DNA of 64,000 bases from Serratia marcescens. Lineage in GTDB: Bacteria > Pseudomonadota > Gammaproteobacteria > Enterobacterales > Enterobacteriaceae. Location: assembly GCF_006715005.1 (NCBI RefSeq), contig NZ_VFMJ01000001.1, forward strand, positions 3,782,001 through 3,846,000, read 5' to 3'. Positions 22,995 through 33,724 of the stretch are shown here, piece after piece. A model generated the notes under the pieces. The model searched no databases and was not told the DNA's origin. It saw only the letters and a list, made by a program, of their open reading frames with translations. Position 1 is the first letter of the stretch. Each line of letters begins with the position of its first letter. The position numbers and the translations under genes are program-made.

Positions 22995-23334
22995 TTACTT
23001 AACTCCGATGTAACCTTGCCGCAAAAATAGGTTCGGCGATCGCCATTATTTATGTCTAAGCTCACGGAATCGGTTTTTACGGGTCCGCACCGACCGTTTT
23101 AGCACAGAGCGTGACAAAAATCTTTGAGAGTCGCGGAGTAAAAAAATTGCTATGATGCGGCGTCGTTATTTCTTTGCGCCCACTACGGTGTACCCCAATC
23201 CAACTCTGGCGCGGCATGCGCAGCAGAGGCAAAGAGTGCAACGCATAATGGCTCATGGATCGGTCTGATAGCGCAGCACCAGCGTGACAAATCAACAGTT
23301 CGGGTTCCTACCCCAAGCTTTACGAGGAAGATCT
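22995..23334. other. creA/rob divergent control region
   Basis: A 340-nt region between diverging creA and rob. A TATGAT hexamer at 23151-23156 could be a -10 box, but no -35 lies at the right distance. A marbox-like GCAC with weak flanks (near 23083) was not convincing. No gene is seen. Confidence 0.4.
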
Positions 23335-24204
23335 ATGGATCAAGCCGGTATCATTCGTGATCTGCTTAGCTGGCTGGAAAGCCATTTGGACCAACCCTTG
23401 TCGCTGGATAACGTAGCGGCCAAGGCTGGCTACTCCAAATGGCATCTGCAACGGATGTTCAAAGATATTACCGGTAACGCCATCGGTGCTTACATCCGGG
23501 CAAGGAGACTGTCCAAAGCCGCCGTCGCGCTGCGCCTGACCGGCCGGCCGATTTTGGATATCGCCCTGCAATATCGCTTCGACTCGCAGCAGACCTTCAC
23601 CCGCGCCTTCAAGAAACAGTTTGCGCAAACGCCGGCGCTATACCGCCGCGCCGAAGACTGGAACGCGTTCGGCATCTGTCCGCCGATCCGTCTGGGGGCC
23701 TTCACCCTGCCGCAGCCGGAATTCGTCTCGTTGCCGGATAAGCCTCTGGTCGGCCTGACCCAAAGCTACTCTTGTACGCTGGAACAGATCACCACCGTGC
23801 GCACCGAACTGCGCTCGCAGTTCTGGCGCCAGTTCCTCGGTGACGTCGATACCCTGCCACCGGTGCTATACGGGCTGCACCACTCGCGCCCGAGCCAGGA
23901 GAAGGACGACGAACAGGAAGTGCTGTACACCACGGCGCTGGAGCCGGATCAGGTGCCTGACAAGGTGCAGGAAGGCCAGCCACTGGTGTTGCCGGGCGGC
24001 GAATTTGCGATGTTCAGCTACGAAGGGCCCACCGAGGGGCTGCAAGACTTCATCCTGACGGTGTATGGCACCTGCCTGCCGGCGCTCCAGCTGACGCGTC
24101 GCAAGGGGCACGACATCGAGCGTTTCTATCCGAAAGGCGAGCGCCGTCCGCATCAGGCGCCTATCGAGATCAAGTGCGATTACCTGATCCCGATTCGGCG
24201 TTAA
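23335..24204 (+). CDS. rob: Right origin-binding protein, AraC/XylS-family regulator
   Basis: Activator of the marA/soxS/rob regulon (multidrug, solvent and superoxide resistance) that also binds oriC. The ATG at 23335 gives 289 residues, the E. coli length. The two HTH motifs are at the N-terminus (LDNVAAKAGYSKWHLQRMFK near 23-42; ILDIALQYRFDSQQTFTRAF near 73-92). The C-terminus is a GyrI-like ligand-binding domain (from about 120). Its last four bases overlap the 3' end of convergent gpmB. Confidence 0.97.
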   Translation: MDQAGIIRDLLSWLESHLDQPLSLDNVAAKAGYSKWHLQRMFKDITGNAIGAYIRARRLSKAAVALRLTGRPILDIALQYRFDSQQTFTRAFKKQFAQTPALYRRAEDWNAFGICPPIRLGAFTLPQPEFVSLPDKPLVGLTQSYSCTLEQITTVRTELRSQFWRQFLGDVDTLPPVLYGLHHSRPSQEKDDEQEVLYTTALEPDQVPDKVQEGQPLVLPGGEFAMFSYEGPTEGLQDFILTVYGTCLPALQLTRRKGHDIERFYPKGERRPHQAPIEIKCDYLIPIRR

Positions 24205-24848
24205 CGCTGCAGTTCGTCCAACGCGGGCATGTCCAGGTGCGTGACATCGCCCGCCGTTTCCACGATCCAGCCGGAAGCCAGCCACGGGCTCTGCTGGTGA
24301 TCGACGCGCGACAATGAGCAGTTGCGCAAGCGCAGGCGGCGTTCCGCATAGGCCGGTAGCCCAAGCACCGTACTGATCAAACACCCCAACGCGATGCCAT
24401 GGCTGACGAGCAGCGGTTTACTGCCTTCAGGCAGCATCAGGCAGCTCTCCAGCGCGGCGCGCATGCGCTCGCCCAGCTCCTCCATGGATTCGCCTTGAGG
24501 GATACGGCCGTCAGGAGTACCATCGACCATCTGTTTGCGCCACTGCTCTTCCTGCGGCGTTAAACTGTCGATCAGGCGTTCTTCCAGAACCCCCATGTGC
24601 AGCTCACGCAAACGCGGATCGCAAATCACTTCGCAGCCACAGGCTTCGGCGATGATCTGCGCGGTGCGGCGTGTGCGCCCCAGGTCGCTGGTAATGATAT
24701 GCGTAATGCCTTCTTTGCTGACGCGCCTGGCGACCAGACGGGCCTGGTGTTCACCCATGGCGGTTAACGGGCTGTCGGACTGACCCTGGATGCGGCGAGC
24801 CGCGTTCCATTCCGTTTCGCCATGGCGAACGAGGTATACCTGTAACAT
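24201..24848 (-). CDS. gpmB: Phosphoglycerate mutase-like phosphatase GpmB
   Basis: Histidine phosphatase superfamily, 215 residues. The catalytic phosphohistidine is in [10 protein letters not shown] (His9), the second conserved His in [10 protein letters not shown]. The metabolic substrate is debated; E. coli GpmB has little mutase activity. It is convergent with rob. Confidence 0.95.
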   Translation of the reverse strand: MLQVYLVRHGETEWNAARRIQGQSDSPLTAMGEHQARLVARRVSKEGITHIITSDLGRTRRTAQIIAEACGCEVICDPRLRELHMGVLEERLIDSLTPQEEQWRKQMVDGTPDGRIPQGESMEELGERMRAALESCLMLPEGSKPLLVSHGIALGCLISTVLGLPAYAERRLRLRNCSLSRVDHQQSPWLASGWIVETAGDVTHLDMPALDELQR

Positions 24849-24949
24849 TTTTGTTTTCCGTTATACTGCGTGAAATTTGCGTTTATCCCCGGCCCGGCGG
24901 CGCCTTCGCCGCTGCCCGGCGTATCGGCCAGAAGGATATCAAACCCGTT

Positions 24950-25468
24950 ATGTACCATGTTGTCGCTGCAACTACCAACCCGGCAAAGATCAAGGCTATT
25001 CAACTGGCCTTCGACGACGTCTTCGGCGCGGGCCAATATCGTATTGAACCCGTCGACGTCGCCAGCGGCGTCTCGCTACAGCCGATAGGCAATCACGAAA
25101 CGCGCACCGGCGCGCGTCAACGCGTGATGGAAGCTCGCCAGGTCAGGCCCGAAGCCGATTTTTGGGTCGGCGTGGAAGCCGGGATTGAAGAGAATATGAC
25201 CTTCGCCTGGATGACCATCGAGAACCCATCCATCCGCGGTGAATCCCGCTCGGCGAGCCTGATGCTGCCGGAAGTCATCTTACAAGGTATTCGCGACGGC
25301 CGCGAATTGGGCAGCGAAATGGCGGCAATCACCGGCAATGCCGAGGTGAAGCGTCAGGGCGGTGCCATCGGCGTCTTCACCGACGGCCGGCTGAGCCGCA
25401 CCAGCGTTTATCATCAGGCGCTGCTGCTGGCACTGGTGCCGTTCCACAACGCCATCTATCAGCAATAA
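24950..25468 (+). CDS. yjjX: Inosine/xanthosine triphosphatase
   Basis: House-cleaning phosphatase of the ITPase-like fold that hydrolyses ITP and XTP. The ATG at 24950 gives 172 residues, close to the 170 of E. coli YjjX. Family motifs [23 protein letters not shown] and [10 protein letters not shown] are clear. It sits between gpmB and trpR in the E. coli order. Confidence 0.94.
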   Translation: MYHVVAATTNPAKIKAIQLAFDDVFGAGQYRIEPVDVASGVSLQPIGNHETRTGARQRVMEARQVRPEADFWVGVEAGIEENMTFAWMTIENPSIRGESRSASLMLPEVILQGIRDGRELGSEMAAITGNAEVKRQGGAIGVFTDGRLSRTSVYHQALLLALVPFHNAIYQQ

Positions 25469-25478
25469 CCCGAGCCTG

Positions 25479-25808
25479 TTAGGGCGCGTCGTGCAGCAAC
25501 TGCTGCTCAAGCCACTGTTTCAGCGCGGGTGACGCCGCTTTCAGGCTGTTCGAGCCGCGGGTGATGGTGGCGATCCCCGCGCCCAATTCATTTTTCAGCT
25601 CGCGCTGGCTCATCTCGCCGCGCATCAATTCCTGAATGATCCGCACCCGAGTGCCCAGCGCGGTGCGTTCGTCCGGCGTCAGCATCAGTTGCAACAGGGG
25701 TTGATGCAACTCTTGCGCAAACGAATTCTGCAGCAGCGCGACGAAGCGCAGCCAATCCTCATTGCCTTGTTCTGAAAGAGCGGGGTCGTTTAACGATAAT
25801 TGCGTCAT
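25479..25808 (-). CDS. trpR: Trp operon repressor
   Basis: Tryptophan-activated repressor of trp, aroH and its own gene. The ATG at 25808 gives 109 residues (E. coli 108), with the HTH region [20 protein letters not shown] near 66-85. An in-frame ATG at 25820 lies inside the operator and is rejected; GGTGG precedes 25808 by 5 nt. Autoregulation is visible in the operator immediately upstream. It is convergent with yjjX and downstream of slt. Confidence 0.97.
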   Translation of the reverse strand: MTQLSLNDPALSEQGNEDWLRFVALLQNSFAQELHQPLLQLMLTPDERTALGTRVRIIQELMRGEMSQRELKNELGAGIATITRGSNSLKAASPALKQWLEQQLLHDAP

Positions 25809-25818
25809 GGCAGCCACC

Positions 25819-25836
25819 ATACTATTTAACTAGTAC
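25819..25836. promoter_or_regulatory. TrpR operator of trpR
   Basis: On the minus strand GTACTAGTTAAATAGTAT, close to the TrpR consensus GTACTAGTTAACTAGTAC (16 of 18). It overlaps the predicted -10 box and ends only 10 nt before the trpR ATG. Confidence 0.88.
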
Positions 25837-25860
25837 AGCAGCATACCATAGGGCCGTCAA
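25832..25860 (-). promoter_or_regulatory. trpR promoter
   Basis: On the minus strand -35 TTGACG (25855-25860) and -10 TGTACT (25832-25837) with 17 bp between. The -10 lies inside the operator, the usual arrangement for TrpR repression. The -35 touches the end of slt. Confidence 0.75.
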
Positions 25861-25862
25861 AA

Positions 25863-27791
25863 TCAATAACGTCTCTGCCACTCGGCGTCGGTCAGCACCT
25901 TGGCCGGCCGGTGCGTCAGATAACGGTAAAACGCATCATAAGCCAGCACGTTCTTCACGTAGCCGCGAGTTTCCGAAAACGGAATGCTTTCGATGAACGC
26001 CACCGGATCGATCCGCCCCGCGCTGTTGCCCAGCCAGGTATTCACCCGCGACGGGCCGGCGTTATAAGCGGCGCTCGACAGAATGCGGTTGCGCCCGAAC
26101 TGCTGATAGACCGACTCCAGATAGCTGGTGCCGATGGTGATGTTGGTCTGCGGATCGAACAGCTGGCTCGGGCCGACATAGCCGGGAATGTTGAACATCT
26201 GCACCGTATGCTGCGCAGTGCGCGGCATCACCTGCATCAGGCCGGAAGCGCCAACCGGCGACTGCGCCTTCGGATTCCAGGCGCTCTCCTGACGCGCTAT
26301 CGCCATCGCATAGCTGCTGGTGATCCCCTTGTCATCGGTGGCGCGGCGGAACTCCTGTGGCCAGGCGACCGGGAAGCGTTCCTCCAGATGATCCCACAGC
26401 TTGCCGACGATGGTCGCCTGCACGCTCAGATCGGCCCATTTTTGCTCAAAGGCGTAACGCGCCAGCGCCTCTTGTTCCGGCTGGCTGCGGCTGGCGACGT
26501 AGGAGCCCCACTCGCTGCGGGCCAGGTTGTCCATATTCCAGTACATCAGCTCGCGTACCCGGGCCACTTCCGGCCCGTCGGTCAGCGACGCGCGCGGCTT
26601 GGCCGCCACCGCCACCATCACCGGGTAGGTGGCGTTCAGCTTCTGCGCCGCCACCATCGGGTAGAAGCCACGCTCGGTCATCAGGTTGCGCAACATCTCC
26701 TCGCCTTCGGCGCGTTTGCCCTCGTCCATCAGCTGGCTGGCGCGCCAATAGCGCCACTCATCCTTGTTGCGCGACGCTTCCGGCAGGCGCGCCAGCCAGG
26801 TCGCCACACCCTGCCGATCGCCGTTGCCCAGCGCCATGCGCACCCGGCGCTCCAGCAGCGACGGCGAACGACTGCGCAGAATCACCTGATCGCGCCACTG
26901 GGCCTGTTCAAGGGTGGCATCGCTGCCCATCAGGCGCCAGGCCACCGTCTCTTCCAGCCCCAGCCGCTCGTCGTCGCTCATTTTCTGCAGCCGCGCAAGC
27001 GTCGGGATCATCGCCCGCGCGTTTTCCACATCCTGCCGCGCCAGGCGCTCAAAGGCGATGCCGGTGGCGGCGCGGGTAAAGTCGGTCGGCCCCACGCTGC
27101 GGGCGAAGGCTTCCACGGTGGTCGGATCGTTTTGCAAACGCACCAGTGCGTTGCCCATGGTCTGGTAGTCGGCCGGCAGCTGGCTGTAAAGGTTGCTGAC
27201 CAGCGAGCTGTTGCCCTCTTTCAGCGCCAGCTTCATGCGCGCCAGAATATCCAGCGGCGTCTGCTTGCCTGCGCCGCGCCAGACGCTGAACAGCCGATCG
27301 CAGGCACCCGGCAGCGTTTTGCCGTTCAGCCACAGCTCGTCAGCGCCGCTCCAGGCCGCCTGCTGATCGCCGGTGGCCCACTTGGCATAGTAATAGTTGC
27401 AGCGCGCCGCCACCGGTTTGGGCGGCTGCGGGCTGAAGGCCAGCAGGGTGCGCCAGTCCTCGCGACGCGCCAACTCATTGACGAAGCGCGGCGCCAGTGA
27501 TTTCGCCGGCGGCAGCGTCGGGTTGCGTTTGATAAAGTCGTTCACCTCGGAGAACCCCGCCTGACTCAGATCCTGAGTCAGCTCGCGGTATTCCAGGTAA
27601 GGATAAAGCGGATAATCGCGCAGTGTCGGCATCAGCTGCGCCACCACGTCCATCTGATTGCCGTCCCACGCCTGTTTGATCTGCTGGTAGCGCTGACGTT
27701 GCGCATCCAGAGAATCCGCCAGCGCCGCGCCTGAAAACGCCGTCAGGCACAGCCCCATCGCCAACAGCCGTCGCTTGTCCACCTTGACCAT
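25863..27791 (-). CDS. slt: Soluble lytic murein transglycosylase Slt70
   Basis: Periplasmic enzyme that cleaves peptidoglycan glycan strands, forming 1,6-anhydromuropeptides. It has 642 residues: signal peptide ending near GAALA at about residue 25, a long helical superhelix domain, and a C-terminal lysozyme-like domain with the catalytic Glu in AIARQESAWNPKAQSPVGA. The ATG at 27791 follows GAGG without a spacer; the GTG three codons later (27782) would have better spacing, so the exact start is uncertain. trpR lies downstream. Confidence 0.97.
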   Translation of the reverse strand: MVKVDKRRLLAMGLCLTAFSGAALADSLDAQRQRYQQIKQAWDGNQMDVVAQLMPTLRDYPLYPYLEYRELTQDLSQAGFSEVNDFIKRNPTLPPAKSLAPRFVNELARREDWRTLLAFSPQPPKPVAARCNYYYAKWATGDQQAAWSGADELWLNGKTLPGACDRLFSVWRGAGKQTPLDILARMKLALKEGNSSLVSNLYSQLPADYQTMGNALVRLQNDPTTVEAFARSVGPTDFTRAATGIAFERLARQDVENARAMIPTLARLQKMSDDERLGLEETVAWRLMGSDATLEQAQWRDQVILRSRSPSLLERRVRMALGNGDRQGVATWLARLPEASRNKDEWRYWRASQLMDEGKRAEGEEMLRNLMTERGFYPMVAAQKLNATYPVMVAVAAKPRASLTDGPEVARVRELMYWNMDNLARSEWGSYVASRSQPEQEALARYAFEQKWADLSVQATIVGKLWDHLEERFPVAWPQEFRRATDDKGITSSYAMAIARQESAWNPKAQSPVGASGLMQVMPRTAQHTVQMFNIPGYVGPSQLFDPQTNITIGTSYLESVYQQFGRNRILSSAAYNAGPSRVNTWLGNSAGRIDPVAFIESIPFSETRGYVKNVLAYDAFYRYLTHRPAKVLTDAEWQRRY

Positions 27792-28430
27792 CCTCGCTCT
27801 TTCCTCACTGGTTATACCGCAGGAGCCGCCCAGCTCCCCGGTGACCGCCGCGCCACGGCGCCGCGGGACAAAATAATGCCGGGCACACGGCCCGGACGCA
27901 GATATCTACCATAGACAGCGCAATCGCTTATCCATTCAATACTGTAGAAGAAGAAGTGTATCGCCATGACCGGAGTCAGGTAAAAAACGTTTACTTTGGC
28001 TGACAAATCAGGCCGACGGGATATTTACGGCCACCGGATTTTTATTAGCCGCAGCGGCGTTTATTGGAGAAGTAAAATACCTTTTAATTATTAGCTATCA
28101 CATTATTTCATTTGATAGAGGGTACAGCCGTTGCGCAAATCGCCTGACAGCTGGCCAAACGCGCCAACTTTGCAGAAAAGCGGTGGCAAACCCGGGTAGG
28201 CATTTTTATACTATCAAAAATAAGTAGGATAATTCCGAGAAAACAGCACATAAAGCGCCCAACGAAGACATCTTATAATACAATCCGCGCCAATTATGGG
28301 TTAGATAGTGTTCATTAGGCAGTGCGACTGACAGCTTTCAGCAAAACGATTGTCCCTTCAAGCGGACCGGATTTTTCCTTGTCAGGCCCCGGCCTGCGGG
28401 CGGTAGATCAGGCCGGAATGGCGGGTGAAA
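27792..28430. other. slt/yfiR intergenic region, AT-rich
   Basis: A 639-nt non-coding stretch; the part from about 28000 to 28330 is much more AT-rich than the surroundings. It holds a TATAAT hexamer at 28274-28279 (possible -10 for yfiRNB, no matching -35 seen). The high AT content next to the accessory yfiRNB operon is compatible with acquired DNA and H-NS binding. No gene is seen. Confidence 0.5.
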
Positions 28431-29036
28431 ATGGCGAGTAAGACCGCGATAGCGATGCGTTGCGCAAAAAGCCCCGTACCGGGCTTCCATGCCGCACGCC
28501 TGAATATCGGCCGCCTGTTGCTGATCGTTTTGTTGGTGCTGCTGACGTTGCCCGGGCCTGCGCGCGCCGCCGATGATCCCTATCAAAAGCGCACGCATGC
28601 CGTGACGACCGTAGTGGTCGGCATCATCAGCTACGCCCGCTGGTCGCGTGAACCCAATCCGATCCGGTTGTGCGTGACCGCACCCACCCAGTATGCCGAA
28701 GGGCTGTTCGATCCGATCCTGCTCAGCGCGCCGCGTCCGATTAAAACCGAACGCGTGCCGTTCGACAGCCCAACGTTGAGTACCGGCTGTGATGTCATCT
28801 ATTTAGGGAACATCAACGCCGCGCAGAGACAAAATTTCATGCAGCGCATTTCCGGCAACTCCATTCTCAGCATCAGCGAGAACGATAGCGAATGCTCCGC
28901 CGGCAGCGCATTTTGCCTGCTTATCGATGGGGATCAGGCCAGTTTCAAGGTCAACCTGGACGCCCTGGCACGCAGCGGCGTGCGCGTTCACCCCAACGTG
29001 CTGCAGCTGGCACGCAAACAGGCGCCGCCGCTATGA
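28431..29036 (+). CDS. yfiR: YfiR family periplasmic repressor of a diguanylate cyclase
   Basis: In Pseudomonas and E. coli YfiR binds the periplasmic part of YfiN and holds it inactive; redox or envelope stress releases it. From ATG 28431 the protein has 201 residues with an N-terminal hydrophobic segment (LLLIVLLVLLTL) and likely cleavage after ARA, then the YfiR core (VVVGIISYARW, IRLCVTAPTQYAE, CDVIYLGNI). Cys pairs (near 78, 119, 152 and 160) fit redox control by disulfides. A GTG at 28425 is an alternative start. Its TGA overlaps the yfiN ATG. Confidence 0.9.
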   Translation: MASKTAIAMRCAKSPVPGFHAARLNIGRLLLIVLLVLLTLPGPARAADDPYQKRTHAVTTVVVGIISYARWSREPNPIRLCVTAPTQYAEGLFDPILLSAPRPIKTERVPFDSPTLSTGCDVIYLGNINAAQRQNFMQRISGNSILSISENDSECSAGSAFCLLIDGDQASFKVNLDALARSGVRVHPNVLQLARKQAPPL

Positions 29037-30280
29037 GGCTGTTGCGTAGAAACCGTTCCGGCAATGCGCGCCCGACATTGGGCCGGGTGCTGCAGCGGGT
29101 GCATCTTGGGCTGGCGCTGATCGCCGTCGGCACCGCCGGCATCTTTCTGACGCTGGTGGCGCTGTTTGCGCTGCGCGCTTACGCCAACCACAACCTGCAC
29201 CTGATCGCGCGCTCCATCAGCTATACCGTCGAGGCCGCCGTGGTGTTTGAAGACCGCACCGCCGCGCGTGAGGCGCTGATGTTGATCTCCTCCAACGAAG
29301 AGATCCTGGAGGCGCGCATTCTGGATAATAAAGGCAAGATGTTGGCCTGTTGGCGTCATCCCACCGACGGCCCGCTGCACGGTCTGGAACAAATCGTTGC
29401 TCACTGGGCGCTGCCCGAGCCGGTCATCTTGCCTATCTCTCACGAGGGCAAACAGGTCGGCCAGGTCTGGTTGAGCGGCAACGGTGGCAGCCTGCTGCGT
29501 TTCCTGTTGCGCGGCCTGGTCGGCATGATCGCCTGCATGGTGCTCAGTACCCTATGCGCCCTGGTGTTATCGCGCCGCATGCTGGCCGGCATCGTCCGTT
29601 CGTTGGACGATATCGCCAACGTGGCGCACGCGGTGCGTCGCGATCGCACCTTCGGCCTGCGAGTGCCGTCGGCGCCCATCGCCGAGCTGCATGAGCTCAG
29701 CAACGATTTCAACGGCTTGCTCGACGAGTTGGAAGCCTGGCAAGCCCACCTGAAGCAGGAGAACGACTCGCTGGCCCACCGGGCGACGCACGACAGCCTG
29801 ACCGGCTTGCCGAATCGCGCCTTCTTCGAAGGGCGGCTGAGCCGCGCCCTGGGCGATATCGCGCCACCGGCAAAATTGGCGGTGCTGTTTATCGACGGCG
29901 ATCGCTTCAAGGAGGTGAACGACAGTTACGGCCACGCCGCAGGCGATGCGGTGCTGACCACCATTGCCGGACGCATTCGCGCGCAGCTGCGCGAGACCGA
30001 TCTGGTCGCGCGTCTGGGCGGGGATGAATTCGCCGTGCTGCTGGCGCCGGTTCACGGCACGGAAGATGTTCTGCAGATCGCCGACAACATCATCGACTGC
30101 ATGACACAACCGGTCATTTTGCCGAACGACGAGGCGGTCATTACCTCTCTGAGTATCGGTATTGCGCTGTACCCTGATCACGCGTCAACGCCTCAGGGTC
30201 TTTTGCACGAAGCTGACGATGCGATGTATCAGGCAAAGCATCGTTATAACGGAGGCTGGCGGCTGGCTATACATAAATAA
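29033..30280 (+). CDS. yfiN: Membrane diguanylate cyclase YfiN (TpbB/DgcN type)
   Basis: Makes cyclic di-GMP to promote biofilm. The ATG at 29033 overlaps the yfiR stop (ATGA). The 415-residue protein has a membrane helix near 23-50, a periplasmic PAS-like region with the family segment SISYTVEAAVVFEDR, a second helix near 160-183, a HAMP-like linker and a C-terminal GGDEF domain. The catalytic RLGGDEFAVLL motif is intact and the RETD inhibitory site lies five residues before it, so product inhibition is predicted. It is partnered with YfiR and YfiB. Confidence 0.95.
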   Translation: MRLLRRNRSGNARPTLGRVLQRVHLGLALIAVGTAGIFLTLVALFALRAYANHNLHLIARSISYTVEAAVVFEDRTAAREALMLISSNEEILEARILDNKGKMLACWRHPTDGPLHGLEQIVAHWALPEPVILPISHEGKQVGQVWLSGNGGSLLRFLLRGLVGMIACMVLSTLCALVLSRRMLAGIVRSLDDIANVAHAVRRDRTFGLRVPSAPIAELHELSNDFNGLLDELEAWQAHLKQENDSLAHRATHDSLTGLPNRAFFEGRLSRALGDIAPPAKLAVLFIDGDRFKEVNDSYGHAAGDAVLTTIAGRIRAQLRETDLVARLGGDEFAVLLAPVHGTEDVLQIADNIIDCMTQPVILPNDEAVITSLSIGIALYPDHASTPQGLLHEADDAMYQAKHRYNGGWRLAIHK

Positions 30281-30318
30281 GAGCCCCGGCTATAACACTT
30301 GAACTAGGGATTTTGACT

Positions 30319-30816
30319 ATGATACAGCAACTGTTTAAAGGTCGTTTTTCACTGCTGACGATGGTGTTCGTCGTCCTGCTGGCGCTCGCCGGCTGCCAGA
30401 GCAAGCCGCAGGGCCTGACGCCCGAGCAGGTTGCGCTGCTGCAATCGCAGGGCTTCAAACTGACTGACAACGGCTGGGAGTTCGGTCTGTCGGATAAAGT
30501 GCTGTTCGGCAACAACATCGGCAAGCTGAACCCGGAAAGCACCGAGACGGTGCAGAAGATGGGCCGTGCGTTGCTGAGCGTCGGCATCACCAAGTTCCGC
30601 CTGGACGGCCATACCGACAACTACGGTGAAGACAGCTATAACGACCAGCTCTCCCTGCGCCGCGCCGATGCGGTGGCCGATCTGCTGGCCAGCGTCGGCA
30701 TTCCGCGTGCCAATATCGAAACCCGCGGCATGGGCAAGCGCGATCCCGTTGCCGACAACCGCACCTCCAGCGGCCGCGCGGAAAACCGCCGCGTCGCGAT
30801 CGTCGTCACGCCATAA
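30319..30816 (+). CDS. yfiB: YfiB, outer-membrane OmpA-like lipoprotein
   Basis: Sequesters YfiR at the outer membrane, so relieving repression of YfiN. The ATG at 30319 follows AGGGA; the TTG at 30313 is rejected. The 165-residue protein has a lipobox LALAGC with Cys26 (next residue Gln, so outer-membrane sorting) and an OmpA-type peptidoglycan-binding domain (DGHTDNYGEDSYNDQLSLRR, near 96-115). It is 38 nt after yfiN, completing the yfiRNB operon. Confidence 0.93.
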   Translation: MIQQLFKGRFSLLTMVFVVLLALAGCQSKPQGLTPEQVALLQSQGFKLTDNGWEFGLSDKVLFGNNIGKLNPESTETVQKMGRALLSVGITKFRLDGHTDNYGEDSYNDQLSLRRADAVADLLASVGIPRANIETRGMGKRDPVADNRTSSGRAENRRVAIVVTP

Positions 30817-30824
30817 GCCACCAA

Positions 30825-30846
30825 TATGCGCCTTTATCGGCGCATA
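30825..30846 (+). terminator. Hairpin after yfiB
   Basis: Stem TATGCGCC/GGCGCATA with a 6-nt loop directly after yfiB. There is no good U-tract, so it is a weak terminator candidate. Confidence 0.45.
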
Positions 30847-30958
30847 AACGGTTATACTTAGCGATCGCTGAGCGATGTCTGGGATCCGAGATCGAAACGG
30901 GCTACACTCATGCCGCCAGACATCCTATAAATACTGATATAGAGAGGCTTAGAGCAAC

Positions 30959-32626
<1,668 letters not shown>

Positions 32627-32630
32627 TACG

Positions 32631-32658
32631 AAAGGCGCCGCATGCGGCGCCTTTTTTT
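32631..32658. terminator. ettA terminator
   Basis: Stem AAGGCGCCG/CGGCGCCTT around CATG, then T7. The stop codon of the convergent AraC-family gene lies inside the T-run. Confidence 0.92.
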
Positions 32659-33562
32659 ATGCCCGCGCCCGCCGATAGTCGCGCGGCGAGCATGCCATCA
32701 TGCGCTTAAAGGCGTGGCTGAACGCGCTGTCTGAGTCGTATCCCAAACGCTGCGCGATGACGGACACCGGTTCGCTGCCGGTACGCAAAGCCCGCGCCGC
32801 CAGTAACATGCGCCAGCGCGACACGTATTCAAGCGGTGCCATGCCGGCCTTCTGCTTGAAGCGCAGCGCCAACGTCGAACGGGAAACGCTCGCCGCGTCG
32901 GCCAACGCCGCCACCGTCCAGCGCCGGGCGGGATCGGCGTGCACCGCCAGCATCGCGGCGCCGATGCGCGGATCGAACAAGGCGGGCAGCCAACCCGACG
33001 CCGCACTCTCCTCCCCCATCAGGTAAATCCGCAGTGCCTGGGTCAACATGATTTGCCCCAGATGATGCGTCATCAGCGTACTGCCCGGCGAAGGCCTAAC
33101 CAACTCATCCGCCAGCCGTTGCAACGCCCATTGCAGCACGGCAGCCTCTTCCGTGCCTCCGCGGATCACCATCAGCGCGGGCAGGCTGCCAAACAGCCGT
33201 TCCACTTCCTGGCCGAAGCTAAAGCGGCCGCCTATAAACAGGCACGTTTCCCCCTCGCCGCAGCTCGCCATGCCGTTTTTCGCCTGCAGATAGAGCGCGT
33301 CGGCGTCGAGCGCCGGCAGTGACAAGTCGCTGCCAACGGTCAGCGGCAGGCTGCGAGTCAGCAATAAACAGTCGCCGGCCGCCAGCCACAGCGGCTCGGC
33401 CAGCCCTTCCGCCGCCAGCCAACAGCCGCCGCGCACCACCGCGTTGAACTTCCCGCCTTGCGGAGCGGGAAAATGAACGGCCCAGTCGCCGCCGGCCTTC
33501 AGGCCGCCGAAAAACGCATTCTGGCTATTCAGTGGCGCCAGCACTTCCGATAAAGGATCCAT
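32657..33562 (-). CDS. AraC-family transcriptional regulator with AraC-binding-like cupin domain
   Basis: A 301-residue regulator. The N-terminal half resembles the cupin-6 domain found in regulators of small oxidoreductase genes (GGDWAVHFPAPQGGKFNAV). The C-terminal two-HTH AraC domain is at about 205-300 (WTVAALADAASVSRSTLALRF; PVSVIAQRLGYDSDSAFSHAF). The ATG at 33562 follows GGGGGAGAG. It is divergent from the SDR gene across 162 nt, so it probably controls the two oxidoreductases there. The inducer is unknown. Confidence 0.88.
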   Translation of the reverse strand: MDPLSEVLAPLNSQNAFFGGLKAGGDWAVHFPAPQGGKFNAVVRGGCWLAAEGLAEPLWLAAGDCLLLTRSLPLTVGSDLSLPALDADALYLQAKNGMASCGEGETCLFIGGRFSFGQEVERLFGSLPALMVIRGGTEEAAVLQWALQRLADELVRPSPGSTLMTHHLGQIMLTQALRIYLMGEESAASGWLPALFDPRIGAAMLAVHADPARRWTVAALADAASVSRSTLALRFKQKAGMAPLEYVSRWRMLLAARALRTGSEPVSVIAQRLGYDSDSAFSHAFKRMMACSPRDYRRARA

Positions 33563-33724
33563 ACCCTCTCCCCCCAAGGCCCTTTCAAGAGCATAGCCCG
33601 TGCGATGCTCCAGCCAAAGGCCTTAGGACGATGGCGACAGAAATTAGGTTTTTGTTGCATTCAGCCGCTGATAGAGCCGACTTACACTCCCAGTGTCACA
33701 GCCAACCGCAGCGAGGAACGCCCA

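Noticed and set aside
23077-23100. Possible marbox upstream of rob
   Set aside because: GCAC is present but the downstream RYYAAA part matches poorly (4 of 6), so I do not call it.
25911-27500. 529-codon plus-strand frame opposite slt
   Set aside because: Shadow frame of slt, no ribosome binding site and no domain.
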